Below are positions 1 to 9,690 of a DNA stretch of 21,726 nucleotides, piece after piece. The notes beneath the pieces were generated by a model. It saw nothing but the letters and a program-made list of their open reading frames with translations. It made no database searches and was not told the origin of the DNA. The stretch's first letter is position 1. Each line of letters begins with the position of its first letter. The DNA is from a virus. Made by a program: the position numbers and the translations under genes. The stretch is from positions 1 through 21,726 of IMG/VR virus record IMGVR_UViG_3300030328_004086. One strand, given 5' to 3'.

Positions 1-3000
1 GTGCAGATGATGACAGATATTTGTTGGAAAGTAATTTCTCTCAAATAAAGGAAAAAGTTGAAAGAATTACTACTCAAGTATCAATTTCAACCTTGACACC
101 ACATAATTTAAAATCTAATGATATCATATCATTATCAGTAGAACCTAATTTAACTGTAGGTATTGGTACCTCAGTTAGTGTATCAGTTGAAAGACAATCA
201 AATACTGGGTTTATTTTAATAAATCCTATAGGATTTAGTTCTTCGGGAATTAATACTTTAACAAATGAAATAACAATAGATTCTCATGGATTAAAAACTG
301 GAGATAAAATAACATATTCTGCTGATGAAAATGCATCAGGATTAACTACAGGAAATTATTATGTATATAAAGTTGATGAAGATAATATAAAATTCTGTAA
401 TACATTAGTAGATGCACAATCTAATCCACCATTAAGTGTTGGAGTAGGTACTACTATTGGTGGAAATTCTCAATTAATATCATTAATAAATCCACAACTT
501 AACATAATTAAAACTAATAGTTTAGTATTTGATTTATCACATTCTTCTCTTGAGGATTATAAATTTAAATTATATTATGATAAAGAATTTAAGAATGAAT
601 TTGTTTCTGTTGCATCTACTACATTTAATATTGTTAGTGTAGGAACTATTGGTGTTTCTACAAATGCTACTATTACTTTAGATTATAATATCAATTTGCC
701 AGATAATTTATACTACAATCTTGAAAAGTCTGGAGGAATTAGTACTACAGATAAAGAAGTATTGAATTATTCGGAAATAAATTTAATACCAAGTTTATAT
801 AATTCAAACTATAAGATTATTGGTGTTGGAGTTGGTAATACTAATTTTGATATTTCATTATCAAGTTTACCAGAAAAATTATCCTATGACCAATCTGAAT
901 GCAATTCATTATCATATAATACAAATGCTTTGAATGAAAATGGTGGTATTGATAAAGTTAATATTATTTCTTCTGGTGTTAACTATAAAAAACTTCCAGT
1001 ATTTGTAGGATCTTCATCTACTGAAGGTAGTGGAGCTTTAATCGTTGCTCAATCTCAAAACGTTGGTAATGCAAATAAAGTAAGAATTATTAATGAAGGG
1101 TTTGAATATTCTTCAGATAAAACCTTAAAACCAAAGGCATATATATCACCACTTATTATAATTAATAATTCCAATACAATAGGAGTAGTGACTATTACTG
1201 ATGGTGGTGATGGATATTTAAATGCTCCTAATATATCTATTATTAATTCAACTACACGTGAAAAAATTAATAGTGGGTTGTTGGAAAGTAAGTTATCAGG
1301 ATCTTCAATATCTCATATTGATATTACAGTTTTACCAAAGGGTCTTCCTGATATTCCAGTAGAATTATTTACTTATAACAATAGTAATGGTATTGGAATA
1401 CAAACTGTACAATCAAATTCAACTGGAATATTTACATGTTGGATTACTACACCTTCTACAGGATTTACAATATCACCGTTTGATGTTGATGATGAGGTAT
1501 TTATTGAAGGTATTACTAGAGTCGGTACTGCAGGATCTGGATTTAATAGTGAAGATTATGGATATAAGTTTGGTAAAGTAATTGATGTAATTGCTGGTCT
1601 TTCTACAGGTATAACTATTGATCTTAGTGGTATTTCAGACAATACTGGAATAGCAGTTACAAATCAAAATTCTTTAGCTACAATTATCAATAAAAAGAAT
1701 TATCCAACATTCGACGTATCTTTAAAACCATCTAAATTTATTATTGGTGAAAAAATAATAACTAATAAGATTGAAAGAGATTTAAGTGTTACAACTTCTG
1801 AAAATGATTCAATTAAGGTTTCTGGAACTTACACTTTAAATGTTGGAGATACTATTCTTGGAAAAAATTCAGGAACTTTAGCATCTATTGTTAGTATTAC
1901 TAATAATTTGGGTGAATATGATGTAAGTTTTTCTGTTAAGAAAGATATTGGTTGGAGTGATGATATTGGTAAACTGGATTTAGATACTCAGGTAACTCCA
2001 GATAATGATTATTATCAAAATTTATCATATACAATTAAGAGTTCACAAACATTTGAACAGTTAAGAAGTCCAGTATCTTCTCTTCTTCATACAAGTGGAT
2101 TAAAGAATTTTGCAGATCTTGGAATTACATCAGTTACTTCTAATGTAGGCGTAAGTACTGATGTTGTAGATTCATTTAATACAATTATAAATCTTAGTGG
2201 AGAAAATCGTGTTGATACAATTAATAATTATGACACAGCTGTAGATTTAAGTACTGATAATATAACCTCTAAATTTGTAAAATTTGATAGTAAGGTACTT
2301 TCAAATTATCTTCAAGCTACAAGTAATCAAGTTATATCAATTGATAATATTAATAAACAGTTTTCAAATTTAGAAACATCTCCATTAGAATATTTGGATT
2401 TCTTTGAAATAGAAGATAATACTACATTTTCAAATTTATTATTGAGAGTAAGTAATATAGATTCTACTGATATTCAATCAACAGAATTGGTGATATTGAA
2501 TAATGGATCATCAATTATTTTGTTGAATAAGGATATGATGAATGATGAAAATCATGCTGGTATTGGTAGTTTTATTATTGATAGTTCTCTTGATGCTACT
2601 TACTTAAGATTTTTCCCACTACCAAATGCATATGATTATGATTATGATATTAAAGTTATCGACACTTCATTTAAACAAAATTCTGGAATAGGAACAGAAT
2701 CTATAGGATTTATTGATCTTATAGGAACAGTTGGTATAGCTACTACTTCTACAAATTCTGGAGTAACAACTACTTCAATAGTATCTTTAGATAAAGAAAA
2801 TTATTCTTCAATATATGCAGAAAATCAATTAATTAATAGATCTACTAATGAAATGAATTATGTTGAATTATATACTACTCATGATAATAGTGATACTTAT
2901 ATTTCCGAATATTTTGTAGATACGCATAATCAAGTTAGTGGATACTCTGATACTATGATGGGATCTTTTAATGGAATTATTGACGGATCTTTATTTACTC

Positions 3001-6000
3001 TAAATTATGAGAATGATTTATCTGATAAAGTAGAATTTAGATCCAACATTGTTGGTTTTGGTACTACAACTGTTGGTATACAAACTTATAGATTTAAAAC
3101 AATAGGTCAACCTGATGGGACAGAAAGATCTGCGTTATATCAATCAAATTATAATGTTGGTGTTGGAATAACTGATGTAGTTGCTTTAGATTCACAATTA
3201 TTTAATTTTGTTAAATCTACTGTAGAAGTTAGTACTGGTTCTACTAAAGCATTGTATAAGGTGTCTATGACACATAATTATTCTGATACTTTCGTACAAA
3301 TAGGACCATTTCTTTCAATTAATACAGGTATAGCACAAACTGGTATTGGAACATTTGGTGGACAATATGATGCTAATAATTTTATATTAAAATTCTATCC
3401 TGATGATGCATATAATGCTGACAGTATTCAAGTATCCTCATTAAATAAAATATTCTATACTGATATGGATGATGATAATGTTGATATAATAGAGGATTTG
3501 GAATATGGAAAGGTTACTACTAATATTGATAATTATTATTACAATGCAATCAATGGTGAAAGAATTAATAGGAAGAACTTTACTTTAACAGAAAATAATA
3601 TACCTATTTTTGCTAAACATTTTAATCCAGATTCATCTGTTGGAGTTGTTAGTTATACTACTGGATTATTTTCTATAGACGATCATTTCTTTAGAACTGG
3701 GGAAGAATTGATTTATACACCGAAGTCTACATTTGTTGGTATCGGTTCTACAGCAATGCAATATTCTGGGGGAGCTGGAACAAAATTATTACCTTCATCG
3801 GTATTTGCTATTAGGAATGATAAAGATAGTTTTTATCTCTCTACAACTAGAGCAGATGCAGATGCAGGAACATCTATTACCTTTGTCAATCCAGGAGAAG
3901 GAAATTCTCATGAATTAGCAATGAAATTAAGTAATACTAAATCTGTTATTACAATCAATAATATAATTCAACCACCTTTAGCATATGTACCTATAAGTTA
4001 TACATTAGAGAATAATGGAGATTCTATTTTAGGTAGTACAGGTATTAATACTACAAGAACATTCTTTACTTTAAGTGGTATATCTTCAATCAATCCTTCT
4101 GATATATTGAAGATAGATGATGAATATATGAATATTATTAATGTAGGATTTGGAACTACAACTACAGGTCCAATTACTGGTGCTGGTACATCAACGTTAA
4201 TTGAAGTTGAAAGAGGATTTGTTGGTACATCTGCTACTGCTCATATTAATTCATCTACAGTTAATTTGTATCGTGGTGCATTTAATATAGTTGGTGAAGA
4301 AATACATTTTACAAACGCACCTAGAGGATCTGTATCTAGAGGATTGAACGAAAGTAATCTGGAATGGGCCAGATCAGATTTTAGTGGAAGAGTATTCTTT
4401 AGAAATAATTATGATACAAACCAAATATATGATAATATCTCTGAAGAATTTACAGGAATTGGTCAAACCTTTAATATAACAGTTGGAGGTGCAAATACTG
4501 CAGGAATAGGTACTACTGGTGGAAGTGGATTGGTACTTGTTAATAGATTATATCAAAAACCATCAGCTCCAAATAATCCTTCTAATAATTATCAATTTAC
4601 TGATGATATAGATGCTGGTATAACCACTATCACATTTAGTGGTATTAGAACTGATACTGGAGATATTTTTGTCAGTGATAGTGATGTTAATCAAAATGAA
4701 TTGCCAAGAGGTGGTGTAATAGTATCTTTAGGATCTACACCAGGTTTAGGATATGCACCTTTAGTTGGAGCGATAGGTTACCTTGAACAAACTAATGGAG
4801 TTGTTGATAAGGTTGTAAGTACTGCTTCTACTGGAGCTCCCAATTCAATAACTACTGCATCTTATAATAATGAAACTGGTGTGTTAGAGATTCAAACAGA
4901 AGGTGCTCATAATTTTGAAGCAGGAATTGTAAATCAAGTTAAACTGGCAGGTCTTGAATTTACATGCAGTGGTTCATTCAATGTGTATGATGCTGCTTAT
5001 GATCAAACTACAGGTGACTTAGAATTAACTGTTGGTGATCATTATTTGGGAGCAGGTCAATATATTGAAATTAAAAATAATTCATTAAATTTCAAGTGTG
5101 AGGGGGATAATTATGTAGGACTTCATGCATATCCTCGTGCTGGAACAGATCCTATTGCAGGAATACCTACGGCAATTAATTCTACTTCTAATAGTACAAT
5201 TACTATCAATGTTGGTGTTGGTACTACAAATCCCCATGTGTTTGTTCCTGATACGGGTATCCATAAATTTGTTTCTGCTGGTATTAATTCTATTACTGCT
5301 GATACTACTGCTCAATTTACAGCAGCAACAGGCACAGAATATAATCCTATAACTGGAGATCTTGTTCTTGAAATTGGATCTCATACATTAGATACAAGTA
5401 ATACTATTACAATGACTGATGATGCTATCACCTTTACTTGTGATGCTGATAGTCATGCTACTGAACATAAGTACCCAAGAGCTACTGACCCTGCATCTGG
5501 ACAAACATTGGCAATTACCAATCCAACTTCTACAACTATTACTGTTAATGTTGGTGCCGTTCAAGGTGTTGGTGCCGTTATTGTTAGAAGTGGATATTCT
5601 GGTACCACAAATACTATCTTCCCATATGCTGTTGTTGGATTAGGAAGCACAAGTTATGATTATTCTGTTATTAGTGTTGGATCTACTAACATCTTCACAA
5701 CTAAGGTTGGAGTAAATTCTATACCACACACTTATGTTGGTGGTGGTAGTGTTATGCCTTGGTATGGTAATGCTAATTCGGGTTCTGGTTATTTAGATTC
5801 AAATGTTTCTATAGGAGTTACTGATATTGCATATGACCATAAGTTTATTAGTGCTACAAATACTTCAATTAATGGATCCATTCAACCAAATAATGTAGTA
5901 TATGATCCTTATATAGGAACCTTAACATTATCAATACCTAATCATGGATTAAGTGGAACTCTTACAATAACTGATAATTCATTAACATTTACATGTTCTA

Positions 6001-8045
6001 AAGATAATCATGCTACAGAACATACTTATCCTAGATCTGGAATTGATCCTGCTTCAGGATCTAGTTTACCAATTACAGTAATTGATGATAATACACTTTC
6101 TGTTGATGTTGGATCATCCGTGGGTACAGGTGCTATTGTAAGTGGACAAGTTGGTTTAGGTGGTACTATAACATTTTCTCTTGATAATGGAGGATCTAAT
6201 TATAATAATCCACAATTAGTAGTTTCGCAACCAGTATATGAAAATATACCAATAGTTGGTGTTTCACGTTTAAGTTCAGGACAAACTACCGATTGTGGAA
6301 CAGGTCTTTTACTCAATCTTGATGTTGGAGCAGCTTCTACAGTAGGTGTGGGATCAACATTATTTGCAATTAATGATTTTAAAATTGCTAGAAATGGTTA
6401 TGGATTTAAACGTGGTGATGTATTTAAACCAGTTGGATTAATAACAGATAAAAGTTTAAGTTCTCCATTAGAAAGTGTTGAATTTACTGTGTTAGATTCT
6501 TATTCAGATTCATTTGCTGCTTGGGAATTTGGTCAATTTGATTATATTGATTCTATTAAAAATCTTCAGGATGGACAAGAAACAAGATTTGAATTGCGGT
6601 ATAATGAGCAATTATTAAGTTTTGAAGAACCAGATTCAAATTCATATAATGTCAAACTTGAAAATTGTTTATTCATAATAATAAATGGAGTTATTCAAAT
6701 ACCAGGTAAAGATTATCAATTTAGTGGTGGTACTTCATTTGTATTTTCATCACCACCAAGAACTGTAGATGATGTAGCTATATTCTTCTATAGAGGAACA
6801 TCTGGTCTAGATACTCAATTAATAACCAATATAAGACCTTCAATAAAAACTGGGGATTTAATTAAATTAGTTAATTTAAAATCCCAACAAATTGGTATAT
6901 CATCCACTAAAAATCAGAAAAATAGAACAATTACCAGTATTAAATATTCAGATGTTGTAGAAACTGATTTATATAAAGGACCAGGAATTAGTAGTGAATC
7001 TAAAGCTTTAAATTGGACTAAACAAAAAGTGGATAAAATAATTGATGGTGATATTGTTTATAAATCTAGGGATAGTTTACAAACAATGATATTCCCAACA
7101 TCTAAGATTATTGATAGTATAACAACTACAAATAATGAAATATTTGTAGATAATGTTGATTTATTTGATTATGATAGTCCTACTAGTATTAGTGGATTGG
7201 TTATTGAAGGTAATAACCCTGTTGCTGCTGCTATAACTGCTGTAGTTTCTATTGCTGGTACCATTTCATCCCTTGATATTGTTAGTGGTGGTAGTGGTTA
7301 CGTAGGCACTACTACAGATATAATAATTGGATCTCCATATGGTGTTTCTGTTGGAGGAACATGGGGAAGAACTTATAATTCTCAATTAGGAATTTCTACT
7401 TTTGCCGAAGCAGTAGGTAATATTACTAATGGTTCAATTACTTCTGTTGATATTACAAATATAGGATTGGGATATACACAGACCTCTTCACCTAATGTCT
7501 TGGCACCTCTTCCAGAATTCAAGAAAGAATTAGTTTCTAATATAACAAATATTCAAGGTTTTTCTGGTATTGTAACAGGTATTGGTACAACTGCAGGTGT
7601 TGGTACAGATTTAGCATTAAAATTCCATTTACATGCATCAAATTATAATAATTTACTTGCAGGATATCCAATTTCTATATCTGATACTGAAATTGGAACT
7701 GGTGTAACTTCATTATATCCATCTGGAATAGGTATTGTAGGTATTGGTACAACATTCTTAAATAATGTTTATAGAATTGCCCAAATATCTCATACAGGAA
7801 ATTCTGGATTAGTGACATGTAATATTGAATCTCCATCAGATGCATTAGGAATAGGTACCAGTGGAAGTCAATTTGATCCTGTAGGAACTTTCTCTTGGGG
7901 TAGATTATCTGGTGCTTCTATTAGATCATCTTCTCCAATTTCTATTGGAGTTACAGGATTGACAATTGATGCTGGTTTAACAACTTTCCCAACAATTACA
8001 AGACGTGGGGTAGGATTGAGAGATACAGGATCTATTGATGCTTAA
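1..8045 (+). CDS. Giant mosaic virion structural protein, probable baseplate component in the gene 7 position (5' end outside window)
   Basis: The reading frame is open from the first complete codon (position 3, reading ADDDRYLLES) to TAA at 8043-8045, so the gene starts upstream; the TTG at 21 is not a credible start. At least 2680 residues are present. The protein is almost all beta-type sequence with many G(I/V)G(T/S)(T/S) motifs. Modules in order: HGLKTGDKITY lead-in (about 285); three GxGY-type strands (957-1250); SGT segment (1840-1960); a YYQNLSYTIKSS...LLHTSGL segment (2001-2126); second lead-in HFFRTGEELIY (3684); IDDEYM...ERGFVGT segment (4017-4330); FTC/HxYPR repeats (4863-6135); NGVIQIPGKDYQF segment (6684-6800); more GxGY strands (7271-7508); and a C-terminal tail ending RRGVGLRDTGSIDA, a type I recall from cyanophage virion proteins. 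It lies directly upstream of gp8, as gene 7 does in T4, but I see no clear similarity to T4 gp7 (1032 residues). Baseplate or wedge-periphery location is inferred. Confidence 0.85.
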   Translation, partial: ADDDRYLLESNFSQIKEKVERITTQVSISTLTPHNLKSNDIISLSVEPNLTVGIGTSVSVSVERQSNTGFILINPIGFSSSGINTLTNEITIDSHGLKTGDKITYSADENASGLTTGNYYVYKVDEDNIKFCNTLVDAQSNPPLSVGVGTTIGGNSQLISLINPQLNIIKTNSLVFDLSHSSLEDYKFKLYYDKEFKNEFVSVASTTFNIVSVGTIGVSTNATITLDYNINLPDNLYYNLEKSGGISTTDKEVLNYSEINLIPSLYNSNYKIIGVGVGNTNFDISLSSLPEKLSYDQSECNSLSYNTNALNENGGIDKVNIISSGVNYKKLPVFVGSSSTEGSGALIVAQSQNVGNANKVRIINEGFEYSSDKTLKPKAYISPLIIINNSNTIGVVTITDGGDGYLNAPNISIINSTTREKINSGLLESKLSGSSISHIDITVLPKGLPDIPVELFTYNNSNGIGIQTVQSNSTGIFTCWITTPSTGFTISPFDVDDEVFIEGITRVGTAGSGFNSEDYGYKFGKVIDVIAGLSTGITIDLSGISDNTGIAVTNQNSLATIINKKNYPTFDVSLKPSKFIIGEKIITNKIERDLSVTTSENDSIKVSGTYTLNVGDTILGKNSGTLASIVSITNNLGEYDVSFSVKKDIGWSDDIGKLDLDTQVTPDNDYYQNLSYTIKSSQTFEQLRSPVSSLLHTSGLKNFADLGITSVTSNVGVSTDVVDSFNTIINLSGENRVDTINNYDTAVDLSTDNITSKFVKFDSKVLSNYLQATSNQVISIDNINKQFSNLETSPLEYLDFFEIEDNTTFSNLLLRVSNIDSTDIQSTELVILNNGSSIILLNKDMMNDENHAGIGSFIIDSSLDATYLRFFPLPNAYDYDYDIKVIDTSFKQNSGIGTESIGFIDLIGTVGIATTSTNSGVTTTSIVSLDKENYSSIYAENQLINRSTNEMNYVELYTTHDNSDTYISEYFVDTHNQVSGYSDTMMGSFNGIIDGSLFTLNYENDLSDKVEFRSNIVGFGTTTVGIQTYRFKTIGQPDGTERSALYQSNYNVGVGITDVVALDSQLFNFVKSTVEVSTGSTKALYKVSMTHNYSDTFVQIGPFLSINTGIAQTGIGTFGGQYDANNFILKFYPDDAYNADSIQVSSLNKIFYTDMDDDNVDIIEDLEYGKVTTNIDNYYYNAINGERINRKNFTLTENNIPIFAKHFNPDSSVGVVSYTTGLFSIDDHFFRTGEELIYTPKSTFVGIGSTAMQYSGGAGTKLLPSSVFAIRNDKDSFYLSTTRADADAGTSITFVNPGEGNSHELAMKLSNTKSVITINNIIQPPLAYVPISYTLENNGDSILGSTGINTTRTFFTLSGISSINPSDILKIDDEYMNIINVGFGTTTTGPITGAGTSTLIEVERGFVGTSATAHINSSTVNLYRGAFNIVGEEIHFTNAPRGSVSRGLNESNLEWARSDFSGRVFFRNNYDTNQIYDNISEEFTGIGQTFNITVGGANTAGIGTTGGSGLVLVNRLYQKPSAPNNPSNNYQFTDDIDAGITTITFSGIRTDTGDIFVSDSDVNQNELPRGGVIVSLGSTPGLGYAPLVGAIGYLEQTNGVVDKVVSTASTGAPNSITTASYNNETGVLEIQTEGAHNFEAGIVNQVKLAGLEFTCSGSFNVYDAAYDQTTGDLELTVGDHYLGAGQYIEIKNNSLNFKCEGDNYVGLHAYPRAGTDPIAGIPTAINSTSNSTITINVGVGTTNPHVFVPDTGIHKFVSAGINSITADTTAQFTAATGTEYNPITGDLVLEIGSHTLDTSNTITMTDDAITFTCDADSHATEHKYPRATDPASGQTLAITNPTSTTITVNVGAVQGVGAVIVRSGYSGTTNTIFPYAVVGLGSTSYDYSVISVGSTNIFTTKVGVNSIPHTYVGGGSVMPWYGNANSGSGYLDSNVSIGVTDIAYDHKFISATNTSINGSIQPNNVVYDPYIGTLTLSIPNHGLSGTLTITDNSLTFTCSKDNHATEHTYPRSGIDPASGSSLPITVIDDNTLSVDVGSSVGTGAIVSGQVGLGGTITFSLDNGGSNYNNPQLVVSQPVYENIPIVGVSRLSSGQTTDCGTGLLLNLDVGAASTVGVGSTLFAINDFKIARNGYGFKRGDVFKPVGLITDKSLSSPLESVEFTVLDSYSDSFAAWEFGQFDYIDSIKNLQDGQETRFELRYNEQLLSFEEPDSNSYNVKLENCLFIIINGVIQIPGKDYQFSGGTSFVFSSPPRTVDDVAIFFYRGTSGLDTQLITNIRPSIKTGDLIKLVNLKSQQIGISSTKNQKNRTITSIKYSDVVETDLYKGPGISSESKALNWTKQKVDKIIDGDIVYKSRDSLQTMIFPTSKIIDSITTTNNEIFVDNVDLFDYDSPTSISGLVIEGNNPVAAAITAVVSIAGTISSLDIVSGGSGYVGTTTDIIIGSPYGVSVGGTWGRTYNSQLGISTFAEAVGNITNGSITSVDITNIGLGYTQTSSPNVLAPLPEFKKELVSNITNIQGFSGIVTGIGTTAGVGTDLALKFHLHASNYNNLLAGYPISISDTEIGTGVTSLYPSGIGIVGIGTTFLNNVYRIAQISHTGNSGLVTCNIESPSDALGIGTSGSQFDPVGTFSWGRLSGASIRSSSPISIGVTGLTIDAGLTTFPTITRRGVGLRDTGSIDA
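4863..6135 (+). repeat. Array of four diverged FTC/HxYPR protein repeats inside the giant structural gene
   Basis: Repeat units begin with Y(N/D)xxTG(D/V)L at 4863, 4998, 5340 and 5901. The last two are clearest: a short HxL lead-in, then a strand ending FTC, then HATEH(K/T)YPR, then DPASG and a closing strand TI/LxVxVG. The second unit has FKC and HAYPR; the first is degenerate and stops soon after FTC. DNA-level identity is poor with many synonymous changes, so the array is old. The unit type is familiar to me from marine phage tail proteins; its function is unknown. Confidence 0.8.
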
Positions 8046-8065
8046 TATCATTTTTCATAAACTAT

Positions 8066-8073
8066 TATAAATA
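8066..8073 (+). promoter_or_regulatory. T4-type late promoter TATAAATA upstream of gp8
   Basis: An exact TATAAATA octamer lies in the 46-base gap between the giant gene and gp8, 18 bases before the gp8 ATG. T4-like phages use this element as the whole late promoter, read by the gp55 sigma factor with the gp33/gp45 sliding-clamp system. By T4 spacing, transcription would start about 5-8 bases after the octamer, giving a very short leader. Likely transcript: gp8, the DUF4815 giant and the coiled-coil gene. Confidence 0.8.
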
Positions 8074-8091
8074 TCTAAAAAAACTATTAAT

Positions 8092-9684
8092 ATGTCTGCC
8101 GTCGTTACAGATCAATTTAGAATATTCAATGCAGGTAATTTTGTAGATTCCGTATTAGACAATAATAATTCTTATTATGTCTTTTTAGGTTTAACTAATC
8201 CTACAACACCTAATCCTGGATTTGGAAGAACTTCTGATTGGGATTCAAATACACCACTACAACCTACTGATAATTTTCAATATGAATCTCAGTATCGAAG
8301 TACTTCTCTTTTTGGTAAGAAGATTAATAGTACAAATATAAGAAGAGTTATTAGAAAGGTTGATTGGGTTGCTAATACTCCCTATGATATGTATAGGCAG
8401 GATTACAGTCTTCCAAATAATAAAGCACCCAATTCAAAAACTGGAAGATTATATGATGCAAATTATTATATTGTTAACAGTGATTATAATGTTTATATTT
8501 GTATAGATAATGGTTCTTTCGGAGCTCCTAATAGTCCAAGTGCTAAAGGTGGCAATTCCCAAAGCGAACCAACATTTACAGATTTAGAACCATCTGTTGC
8601 TGGAGATGGTGCAGATGGATACGTTTGGAAATATTTGTTTACTATATCACCTAGCGATATAGTTAAATTTGATTCGACTGAATATATTGTTGTTCCTAAT
8701 AATTGGTCTACATCTACAAATTCTCAGATTGAGAATATTAGAGAATCTGGTGATTCTGAAATAAATTTCAACCAGATTAAAAAGATATATATTGAAAATG
8801 AAGGTTCTGGATATTTAAATAATACTCTTAATTTAGATATATTAGGTGATGGTAGTGGTGGAAAGGTATCTGTAACAACTGAGGGTGGTAAAATTAAGTC
8901 TGCAATTGTTACTTCTGGTGGAAGAGGGTATACTTATGGTATTGTTGATTTGGGACCGTTACAACCCCAATCTGGCCCGACTATAGATGCAAAATTAATT
9001 CCTATTATTCCACCTTCAAGAGGTCATGGTTATGATATCTACAAGGAATTAGGTGCGGATAGAGTATTAATATATTCTAGATTTGATGATTCTACGAAAG
9101 ATTTTCCAATCAATACAAAATTTGCACAGGTTGGTATTATTAAAAATCCATCAACAGCTACTTCTATAGGATCTACATTTAATGAGAATCAGTTTTCATC
9201 ATTAAACTCTATTAAGTTTAATGCTAGTGATGTTAGTACATGGGCAGCTAAACCTTCTTTAGGATCTAAAATAGAGCAAACAAATTCTAACGGAGATGTT
9301 GCAAAAGGATATGTGGCATCATATGATGAAAATACAGCAGTCTTAAAGTTTTATCAAGATAGATCTTTATATTTTGGAAATAATGTAGATCAGACTGATT
9401 ATGTTGGTGTAACTACTAATAGTAATGTTGTTGCATTTTCTGGAAGTGGTAGTGTTAAATTTGCAGGAGGGGTTCCAAGTGATACATCTCCAGCTATTGC
9501 ATTTACTGGTCGCACTATGTCTGATGGTGATAGAGAAATTGATTTAGGTGTGTATTTCAACAGTGGGTTCTCCAATTCAGAGATAAATAAAACTACTGGA
9601 GATATCATATACATTGATAATCGAAAGTCAGTTACTAGAGATATTCGACAGAAAGAAGACATTAAAATCATCTTGGAATTTTAA
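8092..9684 (+). CDS. gp8: Baseplate wedge protein gp8, enlarged
   Basis: This 530-residue protein matches the T4 gp8 pattern at several separated points. GDGADGYVWKYLF is at residues 171-183, EYIVVPNNW at about 197-205, a PINTKFAQVGIIKNP segment at about 339-353, and the C-terminal end has IIYIDNR followed by the closing strand IKIILEF. In T4, gp8 (334 residues) is a dimer in each baseplate wedge that binds gp7, gp10 and gp6. About 200 residues are added here. One insertion (about 225-300) carries two GxGY strands (ENEGSGYL, TSGGRGYT); the other (about 385-440) has GDVAKGYVASYDENTAVLKF. The ATG at 8092 follows TATAAATA by 18 bases and has no visible Shine-Dalgarno sequence. The next gene starts 6 bases after its stop. 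Confidence 0.88.
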   Translation: MSAVVTDQFRIFNAGNFVDSVLDNNNSYYVFLGLTNPTTPNPGFGRTSDWDSNTPLQPTDNFQYESQYRSTSLFGKKINSTNIRRVIRKVDWVANTPYDMYRQDYSLPNNKAPNSKTGRLYDANYYIVNSDYNVYICIDNGSFGAPNSPSAKGGNSQSEPTFTDLEPSVAGDGADGYVWKYLFTISPSDIVKFDSTEYIVVPNNWSTSTNSQIENIRESGDSEINFNQIKKIYIENEGSGYLNNTLNLDILGDGSGGKVSVTTEGGKIKSAIVTSGGRGYTYGIVDLGPLQPQSGPTIDAKLIPIIPPSRGHGYDIYKELGADRVLIYSRFDDSTKDFPINTKFAQVGIIKNPSTATSIGSTFNENQFSSLNSIKFNASDVSTWAAKPSLGSKIEQTNSNGDVAKGYVASYDENTAVLKFYQDRSLYFGNNVDQTDYVGVTTNSNVVAFSGSGSVKFAGGVPSDTSPAIAFTGRTMSDGDREIDLGVYFNSGFSNSEINKTTGDIIYIDNRKSVTRDIRQKEDIKIILEF

Positions 9685-9690
9685 AAAGAC

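Noticed and set aside
21-23. TTG at 21 as the start codon of the first gene
   Set aside because: The same frame is open upstream to position 3 and reads ADDDRY, with no ribosome site. The gene is truncated by the window edge.
5085-5384. Reverse-strand open frame over the FTC repeats
   Set aside because: It is a shadow of the forward repeats, rich in Ser, Cys, Arg and Asn, with no recognisable domain.
5125-5643. Leu-rich forward open frames inside the first giant
   Set aside because: They are frame-shifted shadows of Thr/Ile/Val-rich repeats, giving artificial poly-Leu products that look like membrane proteins.
7059-7066. TATAAATC and TATAAATT near-matches inside genes (for example near 557, 2187, 7059 and 17055)
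   Set aside because: They differ from the late octamer at the last base, lie inside coding sequence, and are expected by chance at this base composition.
8060-8089. Direct repeat AACTATTA on both sides of the first late promoter
   Set aside because: Only 8 bases long in a nearly pure A/T gap; chance is a sufficient explanation.
8046-8091. Terminator or regulatory RNA in the gap before gp8
   Set aside because: No GC-rich stem is visible; the gap is A/T only apart from four C residues and is explained by the late promoter.
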